Positions 55,461 through 64,000 of a stretch of DNA of 64,000 bases are shown here, one piece after another. A program made the translations under genes and the position numbers. Position 1 is the first letter of the stretch; each line of letters begins with the position of its first letter. The stretch lies in the NCBI RefSeq assembly GCF_963583255.1, contig NC_084807.1:29028381-29092380 (forward strand), given 5' to 3'. This stretch comes from Pyrus communis (taxonomy: Eukaryota; Streptophyta; Magnoliopsida; Rosales; Rosaceae). The notes below the pieces were generated by a model that was given only the letters and a program-made list of their open reading frames with translations, was not told where the DNA came from and did not search any database.

Positions 55461-56989
55461 ATGGGTTACGTTCTGAGAGTGAGATTGGCGTCGTTTTTCG
55501 GCGGAGCTGCGGTGGCGTCGTTTCTGGGGCTCTACATCCTCCACAATGATTACAAGGTCGCCCACCACGCCATTTCTCAACAGGTCCGTTTTCCTTTTTT
55601 CCTTTCTGCAATTCTTAGGGTTCTATCTTTTCTTCTTCTGTTTTCTATATGTTTTATTCAATTTGCTGATTTGGGAACCTTCCGATCTCCGCGTGATGAC
55701 GGAAGATTGAATCTTTAAGTTGATTTGTAAAATGGGTTTGGACACAATTTGTTGTTTTCTATAATATTTAGGGAAAATTCTCCTCCTTTCAGCTGAAAAT
55801 TTGATACAACAGTTAAAAACCAACTTGAAGAAAGTGGTTTATGAGCATTTTATTCAAATATTATTTTGAATTAGAACATAATTGCTCTGGTCAGTGTCAT
55901 GAATTGCTGCTGAGTATGTCATAGTTTTGTTTAGGAGGAGTGAGGGGCTTCAAATTCTTTAGGGCATTGGTGACATTGAAATCGTGGTTTCGATCGTCGG
56001 TTTGAGTAGTTTATGTAGTGTACTTTGACAGTGGAAAATTTGAGAACAATGAAGATCAATCACTCATGTTACACAGAAAATGGTCACTAATGGTAATTTG
56101 AGTAGTTTATTTCTTTTCCCAATTATTTTTTGGGTAATTTGAGCTCGAATGTTCTCCTTCTTTGTATCGTGTTTAGGATCCTTGTCTTCTACCAGTTAGT
56201 TGTGAGCTTTGTTGGTTTCTCATTATAGAAATCAATTATCTATTGATTTTCTACTTCAATTCATTTATGTTGATTTTAGCGAGGTACCCCATTCGTTCTT
56301 TTCAACCGATTATGGTTATGTATATATTCTTATAGGCTGTGCGAATGCATCTCCAATATGAATCGTGTATGATTTATCCTTCCTGGTGTGAAATCGTGAT
56401 TTCTTTTACTATTTAGAACAAGAAAAGAAACCTTGATTTAAACAGTTCGTTATGTTTACAAGGTAAAAGAAATTTTGCTCATAACGTAATGCTGCTGGAA
56501 TGGTCATCAAAGCATGACATTATCTGTGCTTTTAAACTGTTTACACATGCACAGATCCTCACTCACGGGAAAACTTGCACACATGTAAACTATAAGTTCA
56601 TATCCCGCTTCTCAGACTCAAATTATGTCAGTCGTAGAAGAAATTCTGATGGAACCTAATAAACTCTGGTTTTGGCCCCCTGCTATAAGCTATTTTGTTT
56701 TTTCGTATACTTGATTGTTCAAACTTCAAATGTATGTTCATCTGTTGACATGATGGGATCTCCACTGTTACCGGCCTTTTGGGTTCGTGCAGTTTTACAA
56801 CCATTTTGTGTATATAGTATTTCTAGGCACTTAAAGCGACAACAAAAGAAGGATAGATGAATTGTGACTTCCTTTTATTTCTTGTTTCTCTAGGTGAAAG
56901 GCCTCCATGAATCATTGGATAGAAGAATTTCAGCTCTTGAAAGCTTAAAGCCAACCGAAGCTCCACAACCAGTAGAAGCATCCGAGTAG
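55461..56989 (+). CDS. Small single-span membrane protein, 72 residues
   Basis: Two exons (55461-55583 and 56894-56989) separated by a 1.3-kb intron with GT-AG borders. The product starts MGYVLRVRLASFFGGAAVAS, then FLGLYILHNDYKVAHHAISQ. This gives a basic N-terminus, one hydrophobic span (about residues 10-27, Gly/Ala-rich) and a heptad-like helix (VKGLHESLDRRISALESLKP), with an acidic end (EAPQPVEASE). The ATG lies in a purine-rich context (gaagaaagATGgg). I recall similar short plant proteins without an assigned function. The topology (basic end, one span, short coiled coil) resembles small organelle inner-membrane subunits, but that is inference only. Confidence 0.8.
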
Positions 56990-58029
56990 ATGCCTTGAGA
57001 ATGCTACTGCAACTTAATCCCATTACTGAAATGATCTTTTTTGTTTCTTCGACTTATGCGGGTGGTTTCTATGTTGTTTCTCCCCCCTTTCAAAGAATAA
57101 TAATCACAGGCATGCCTAATCATTCGTCATTTACTAGAACACGAGTATGTTGTATTTTTATCAGATGAAAACTGTTAGTAACTCTGAGAGATACTATGCA
57201 CTGACGAGAGGTTGTTTTACTTTCGGATATACTCTGTTTCATCGAGTATTTTGTGTATGCCGTGTTTCACGGTGAAAGTTTCCCTGAGAATGGAGTCAAT
57301 TGCACAAAATTTCCCTTCCCTCCGGCGGCATTCTCTTGCTCTGTCACTTCTTCCTTCTCCCCTTTTTTCTCCTTTTTCTGTATTTCCAGTTCATCTTTCT
57401 TTTGCAATCACCTTGCAACAATTATGCGGATATGAAATTCAATCAAGGTCTTTCCAAAATTGTAAAATCCAATAAACCCAACAAAAGAGCTTTTGAAATG
57501 GATACAAAAAGTCAACCAACCAGCGAATGGGCTCCTACAAAATTAATGGGCCCATTTGGAATAGAAGGAGGAAAGCCCATTTTATATTTGGACATCTCAA
57601 CTTCAAAAGCCCGGAATGTGGAAGCCCCGGAAACGTGGAAAAACTATACGGAGAGGATTTTGGAAGTTTAGAAAAAAATAATATGATAGTTGTCACTTGT
57701 CATATAAGACCTAGGAAGAATTAAAAAAAAAATTTTAAAAATATATGGAGTACTTGAAACTAACGAAAGATTTGACGCATAATCAATGCAGTAATGTTTG
57801 AAGCTTTATACAGCTGCCAAATTTAATGAGATAAGCTTGGTTGTTGTTCCGTGTTCGTTTATCCGTCGGTTTCATTTTTCTTGTTCTTATGGTCGGTTAG
57901 ATCTAATTTCGATTACCCATAATATCCCTGACACGTAAAAGGTGAAAACCCGACAGAAAACTGAAAAAACGTTGAATGGTCCTTTCCCAACTCCTTCCGT
58001 AGCCAAGGTGGGAGAAGAGGAATGATTAG
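56990..58029. other. Intergenic, nothing supported
   Basis: It contains the small gene's 3' UTR. ORFs at 57212-57475 and 57300-57671 overlap in different frames and show no domain. Confidence 0.45.
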
Positions 58030-58225
58030 GGGAAAGGGATTCTCCAGGGATTCCTTTCATCTGTTCGTCTTTATCAATTAATCCGGGTCCTTAAAATTTG
58101 ATCCAACGGTTAAAGTTATTATAACTTTTAAAGTGGGTCCGTGTTTGTAGCCGTTTGATCAAATTTCAAGGGTCCAGATTGTTTGATGAAGACGATTAGG
58201 TGGAAGGGATCCGGAGAGGATCTAT
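58030..58225. mobile_element. MITE, third member of the GGATC family
   Basis: The left part aggggaaagggattctccag pairs with the right part aggtggaagggatccggaga in inverse relation through shared ends. The core aaaatttgatccaacggtta, then aagttattataacttttaaa, and gccgtttgatcaaatttcaa matches the copies at 2893 and 31379. Confidence 0.65.
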
Positions 58226-59027
58226 TTTCATGATAAAGAGACTTTTTTAAAAGTGAGATTTTTCATGAATTTTCTATCACATCATGCTTTTCCATAATGT
58301 GTTATAATGCTGCTACGAGAATTAAAATTAAACTGTGAGATATCAAAGCGTATATAAAGAGTCCCAATTTAAGAAAGTTACCTTAGCATTTCTCTGGGGG
58401 AATTAGTTCGGTCAGTATCTGTGTGCTCCTTCCCTTGAGGTGTGAAAGCCCATCCCTATTCCCTCATTCCCTAACCACTACCACCGGACGATGCTGCTCC
58501 TCTGCTTCCTGAGGGCTCAGAGGATCAAAATTTGTATGTGCGCGCAGAACATAATCATAAAAAATGATAACACTTGATCTGGCCACAAGAAAATAGGAAT
58601 ATAATAAAAAGTGTAAATTAAGAAAAAAAGAGAGTTGGTGTGTTTGTGTTTCCTTGGCGGTGGTAGCTTCCGATAGCGTTCCATGGCACGCTTTTTCATA
58701 TCGTTATTGGATTTTGTTGTTTTTTTTTCAGAAATAATCCTTAAAGAATAACACGGAAGATAAACATTTTGAATCTTCGTACACTATATAAATTGAGAAG
58801 GAAAAAGAAAAGAAAATGTTACTAGCATTTCTCGTCAAACTCAACAATCATTACGGGTTTAGGTATGAATTTTAGACTCATTCTACATGTTCGTCAAGAG
58901 TTTGATTTCTGACTCTGGAAAATCACAAGAATAAGAAAGGTTGAAATGGCTCTGTAAATCTTTTCAACCTATGTAACATTAGACTGACCAGAAGAAGCTA
59001 AAACCACCGTCTAATTTTCTTTTTCGG
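58226..59027. other. Intergenic, nothing supported
   Basis: Short ORFs only. A run of 26 A follows at 59028-59053, possibly a retroposon tail, but no retroposon body is recognisable upstream. Confidence 0.4.
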
Positions 59028-59210
59028 AAAAAAAAAAAAAAAAAAAAAAAAAACCGAACATTGAACATTGATACATTATTATTGATCGATTGAATTTGAA
59101 CTTTGAAGGAAAGCATGGAAGTAAAAGGGGAGATGGAGGGAGGACAAGCGGTCCATGCCGATGTTATACTATATTCTTCCTTTGTCGGAAACATACTCTA
59201 CCAAGTTCCA

Positions 59211-59214
<4 letters not shown>

Positions 59215-59285
<71 letters not shown>
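59215..59285. repeat. Long (CT)n microsatellite
   Basis: About 35 uninterrupted CT units. Uninterrupted arrays of this length are usually highly polymorphic. It lies in intergenic sequence. Confidence 0.98.
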
Positions 59286-59289
<4 letters not shown>

Positions 59290-61675
59290 CATAGTTCATA
59301 TATGCGTTCGAAAATTGCACCCATCGCACATGGACTTCCTATATCCATATACCGACTAGGTTCAGTGCTCAACCATTTCTCTAACTTTTTATGCATGTGG
59401 ATTATGTGAGATAGTATTTCTTAGGGTTGCACGACTACGATAGTTTGCTCACTAATTAAGGATCGTATGAAGTTAAGTGAAACTAAAATATGACAGATTT
59501 TAAATTTACGTTTGAGGTATAATATGAGTACGTTGTCGGGAAGCCACCTACACAAATTTTTGTTACAAAATGTGGATTGTATTTGTGAGTGGGAGAAATA
59601 AAGTGGATTGGATTTGGTAAGTTCCATCACATTCATATTTCTTTCTTTTCAGATTTACTTTTCAAGGTGGGAGGGAAAGGATGAAGATTTGTTATGGGAC
59701 CAGTTTCGCAATTGATCACCGACTATGTTGGTATCCTCTTAAATTACTTGTGAGTGTAAACAGACAAGATGTATACCATTACAATTAAACACTACGTTAT
59801 TATAATGATATTATTAAATGTCAACTCAATATAAATATATAATTTTCGTCAGGTTAGTTGATTTTATTATTATGAACTTGTGTCTCAAATTTTGAAATTT
59901 TAACTCAAAATCAAATCAAATTATTAAATTCTTAAAAAAGTAGATTCACAACAAAACCTCTTTTCTACATGTATCAGTTAAACATTTTATTAGGAAGTCC
60001 GGTCTTGACTCTTCTGTTTAGTTAATTCTCGTTCAGCTCTTGGAATCACATCCATAACTTGAAGGAGTTAAGAGGGAGATCATTTCATTTTTAGATATAG
60101 AACGAATAGGTTCATGAGATGAAAGAATTAAAGATACCCCATCAGAAAAACTAATTCAATACTAAATTGATGAGCCAGAAAATAGAAGTTTTTGTGAACA
60201 AAATCTCACTTCTACAAATTTACCAAAATCAAATCCTTAATTTATCTACTCGTGTGTTCTTTGGTGAGCGAAGAAAGTGAGAGGATTCGAAATGGGCGGG
60301 TGGTGACAAAGAGGAAAGAGCCATGCAACTGGTGATGGATTGGGGAGGTGATGGGGACAACCCATTATTAACCCCTCCAGCTGTCTGTCCCACACCCCAA
60401 GCTGCCACCTCACCATCCTCCATTCCATTCGAACTCAACCCATCCAACCCTTATTAGAAAAGTTGTTATCTTGCTAATTAGACATCAAAGTCGAAAGCTG
60501 TCAGCCACGTGAATCGAACGTAAAAACTTTCACGTAATTTAACTTAAGATTGACATTAGTCTGTCTCGAATAGATATGCACAGACTTTTGGGTGGCCAGT
60601 AGTTAGGTCACCACTATTCCTTACTTTATTGGATTGCTGGAAAAAGATTTTTTGAACTGTAAAGAAGCATTGTCGCTTTTGTCGTTGTCTTCCATCAACG
60701 AGTGAACATGCTCTTATCAAATCGTCCCTCTCTTTTGAGGCGGTTCTAAGCGAAAAACTTGTTGCTTTTAAATGCTTATAGAAGAAGTACCAGTTTCTAA
60801 CCCAATACAAATCAGGTAAAATAGTTAGGAACGAATTTTAAACTTGTATTTTACACAACATATTATGAATTTGATTTCTAAAATTAGTTAATCACACAAG
60901 AATGACCGAAAGAATGCTAAAACATCTCTATGTCTTCTGAGCCGTGAAAGAGTAGACTGTCGCACCAGCTGTCTCTTTCTTTAAAACAAAATAAAATAAA
61001 AAGAAATCAGATGAAGATCAGTAGTGGCCCAGAATTCAATCCTTTTGTCATTCACCACCTCTTGTCTAGTCCCTTTCGTGCATACTTTCCAGCATCCCTT
61101 CCACACGGCCCCGCGTGAGCGCTTGATTCGATCGACCAATGAAATTTGACCAAAAACCTTTCTTCACGATGGTTTAATTATTAAAAAACTTACCGATAGC
61201 ACGTATCTTTCTGATTCGTTTAGATAATAAAAGAGTAGTGGCATTCATGTATTTATCTTAACTTTTTACACATTTTTTAATTCTCGATCGTTAAATTAAA
61301 TAAATTGAAGAAGATCAACAAATAAAAATTAACAGAAATTTGTAGAAAGGAACATACTTGTGTAAATAACACTCTCTTCCATAACACAATTATTGTTCTC
61401 CTTTTTGCTTCGTAAATAATTCCATGTAGTTTTTCTACGTATACTACCAGGAAATAGACAAAATTTAGGCAAGTCCTTATGATTCAATCAAAGGGTGTGT
61501 AAGTTAGAGACTCCAAAACAAAAACTTAAAAATGAGTCGGCCGTTATTTAAAAGAATGGCTTACATAAAAAAGATTGGATTGTATATATATTAGAATGTA
61601 CTTTTCAACCAGAATAAAACCATAACTATGGATCATATCCATTTTAGGTAAACAGCTTCAAGTGCACATTGTTAA
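59286..61675. other. Intergenic, nothing supported
   Basis: A moderately GC-rich island at 60240-60450 carries short ORFs on both strands (for example 60447-60229 minus), none with a family signature. The rest is AT-rich. Confidence 0.45.
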
Positions 61676-61678
61676 TTA

Positions 61679-62585
61679 GAGCATCCTCAACGAGGGCTTT
61701 ATCCTTCATGAGGCTATCACATTTCCAGCCTTAGTGAGAATTTTCATTCCCAATGAGCCGGAAAATGGCGTTGGATCCACCATTAGGACTAGCAACTTTC
61801 TTTCTTAGGTAGCATAAAATCGGGTTACATCTAGCTCTGAAAAACAATGGGTCCCACAAAAAATGTAGAAACTCACGTGAGCAAAATTCTATCATTCTCC
61901 CTCCACATACAAATACACTTATACTTTCCTTTTATTACTTTTTTAATTCTTGTTTCTTACTTATTTTGCCTGCAATTTGGCTAATTAATGATTGTTTTAA
62001 ATTCCATAAGAATTAAAATTTCAAATTGATTTAACCTTCATGGGCCATTGATGAGTGAAATTTTCAAATAATTTTTTTTCAAAATTGTATGATACCAATT
62101 TAACAATTGGTGCTAGGTAAATTGTTGTGTTATACATGAAAATCAAATTGCTTCAGAGGGTGAAGTAGTGGTTTGTTTCTTTCGATGAATGAGATTGATA
62201 TAAGGGAATCTAATCCAACGAAATATTCATAAATTATGAAATTTAACTTTGTCACAATTTGAACTTTTTAGATTGAAGGGTTCATTAAAAAAAAAAAAAT
62301 TAAGATAACACGTCAAAAAATCAACTTAAGGGAATCCAACGAACGATTCATAAGTGATGAAATTTAACTTTGTCACAATTTGAACTTTTTAGATTGAAGG
62401 GTTCATAAAAAAAAAAAAAAAAAAAAAAAACTCATCACTTAATTAAATTACTACATAAATAAATATATATAGCCCCTCATTAAGAAATATTATTTTATAA
62501 AGCCCCAAAGATTCATCGGATCTCTAAAATGAGTTATATCCATTACTTTTCCAGCACTATATAGAGCCTCTTATTGGGTATGCTT
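61679..62585. mobile_element. TIR element with TTA target duplication (PIF/Harbinger-like)
   Basis: The left end gagcatcctcaacgagggct and the reverse complement of the right end, aagcatacccaataagaggc, are imperfect inverted repeats. The element is bounded by TTA on both sides (61676-61678 and 62586-62588), the 3-bp duplication of PIF/Harbinger elements. It is 907 bp without a transposase. A block of about 60 bp (gatgaaatttaactttgtca, then caatttgaactttttagatt, gaagggttca) occurs twice inside, each followed by a poly-A run. Confidence 0.6.
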
Positions 62586-62588
62586 TTA

Positions 62589-64000
62589 CCGTTGTATTTA
62601 GTATTTACTTTTCAACTTCACGCACGCACTTAAAGAAAGCGAGTGGGGGTGTCTCCTTGACACATTTAGTTAGCGCATTACGTCTTCGGCCCACTGGGCC
62701 AATTGCAGTTCCCGATGCAACTAAAGGCCTAAGGGTGCTCATCACGTCAAACAAATGTGACGCCGTTATCATGCCATCTGTTCCGTTTTATTGTAAATTT
62801 TGCTTTCTTATTTTTCTTTTTGGTTATTAATTTTGGCAAATACAGAAGAACAATTAATAATTCATTTGGAGACAGAGATTTTGGATGTCTGAAGGGTTGG
62901 TGAGTCAACCATGTTAATTATTACTTTCCATGGTGGGATTTTATTAATTAAATTAATGAATAGTTAAATGTACGATTATTTATTATACTGTCTTTTAATA
63001 TATAAAACTTATTAAAACATAAAAGACTAAAATATAGCACTGCATTACCGAAGATGAATTTTCCTAATTAAATGTTTATCTGTAATTCAGCAGATAAAGT
63101 ATATTAAAGCGTAAGCCTCAAACAATTTTACGACGGAAAAACCAATTTCATTCCTTTAATATTCATTTGATGTCATTGAGATAAGAGATGTTGTTTCTAA
63201 TCATATCTGATTTAAGTGGGCTAGTCTCTTCTTAGAGTTCTATATTGTGAGATTTTTTGGAAGGTTAAAACATTGTTCCGATTTATGTTTATATCTCTAT
63301 AATTATGAATGACATTACTAAAGAACGAAAAGTTACACGTACATGCAAAAAATGCAATGCTCGCGTTGCAGATCAATAATACAATGTAATTCATGTACGA
63401 AAGTAAAAGGTTGGGGAAGAATATCAAGTAGGGTTCGTTATCCGCCCCTCCGATGGAGAGTAGGGGCTGCCCTTAATTGATAGAGGTGGCCACTTCCCAA
63501 TAAGACTAACAGGAAAAAAGAAAAGAAAAAACAGGTGCAGGATTTGTACGAGATGTAGCTTTACATGCAGAAAACGATAGATGCCACAATAATGATGAGA
63601 GAGAGAGAAGTTTTCTTGTGTGTAGAGAGAGAGGGTTTTCTTGTCTAGTAGCAACTAGCGAGTATGGTGTGCGAATGTTGGAAGCATGGAAGCAAAGCAG
63701 AGGCCGAGAATGGCGGCAACCCACTAAACTATATTCTTAAATCCCATGCACTGCACACCCAACTCTAAACAACAAAGTTAGTAATAAGAGGAGAGAGAAA
63801 GTGAGGAGAGAGAGAGAAGATAAATAAGCATCAAGCATAAAGCTTTCTTGCTGCAGCAGAGAGAAGAAGCAGAAATAAAAAAGTTGGGTCGGCAGATTGA
63901 TAGATGGAAGGGAAGTTTGCCAAATAAGGAAAAGTCGTTGTGAACTTGTGAAGAAAGAAAGAAAGAAGAAAGATTTTGGGTTTTGTGTTTTGGCGTCTCA
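62589..64000. other. Intergenic to window end, no gene supported
   Basis: Minus-strand ORFs at 63221-63427, 63424-63654 and 63506-63724 have no domain. The final 450 bp are purine-rich (gagagagaaagtgaggagag; gaagaaagaaagaaagaa), which could be the 5' leader or promoter of a plus-strand gene beyond the window. Confidence 0.4.

Noticed and set aside
59090..59409. ORFs coding long Ser-Leu repeats
   Set aside because: Direct translation of the (CT)n microsatellite.
60229..60447. Short minus-strand ORF in a GC-richer island, possibly a first exon
   Set aside because: No domain, no downstream exon found, and the opposite strand is equally open.
1..64000. CRISPR array, operon-like clusters, phage or defence systems
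   Set aside because: Nothing of the kind is visible; gene structure, tRNA, miRNA and repeats are all those of a plant nuclear chromosome.

Overview
This is a dicot nuclear genome window, most likely from a Rosaceae species of the apple/pear lineage (Maleae). The evidence is interrupted genes with GT-AG introns, AT-rich intergenic DNA, a 200-N assembly gap, and short foldback transposons and SINE families that I recall as common in apple and pear. The species is an inference from repeat flavour and gene similarity; I ran no search.

Layout: 0-3.8 kb is intergenic, with a 9-bp-TSD foldback MITE, an Au-like SINE and a second MITE. 3.8-5.4 kb (minus) is a 3-exon 6-phosphogluconolactonase with a plastid-type leader and a peroxisomal C-terminus. 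5.7-8.9 kb is a transposon cluster: a solo LTR, a hAT remnant with an exact 8-bp TSD, and a DNA element running into the gap at 8886-9085. 9.1-14.05 kb (minus) is a tandem duplication of a plastid aldo/keto reductase gene: a broken copy lacking exon 1, then a complete 8-exon copy. A tRNA-Leu(UAG) follows at 14.3 kb, then an HD-Zip I transcription factor gene (15.1-16.0 kb, minus) with a G-box/ABRE next to its TATA box.

16-28 kb is mostly repeats and decayed sequence: MITE and LINE pieces, an F-box/LRR gene with an in-frame stop and a second F-box fragment, a MIR166 precursor (23.5 kb, plus), and a local duplication (25.5-27.1 kb). 28.3-29.3 kb (plus) is an intronless seven-span membrane protein whose 5' leader holds a near-perfect hairpin. 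35.3 kb (plus) is a His-rich SAUR gene with two upstream ORFs. 36.3-38.8 kb is a tandem duplication ending at the stop codon of an 11-exon CDPK-related kinase gene (38.8-42.7 kb, minus). 44.5-46.6 kb holds SINEs. 48.5-53.7 kb (plus) is a 15-exon coiled-coil protein gene, followed by a 2-exon gene for a 72-residue single-span protein (55.5-57.0 kb, plus). 57-64 kb has no convincing gene; it carries MITEs and a long CT microsatellite.

The genes are independent plant housekeeping and regulatory loci, not a cluster with one function. No prokaryotic-type operon, CRISPR array or defence system is present. The items most worth a second look are the MIR166 variant with a compensated base change, the aldo/keto reductase tandem pair beside the gap, the 5' hairpin of the membrane-protein gene, and the possible extra 3' exon of the coiled-coil gene.
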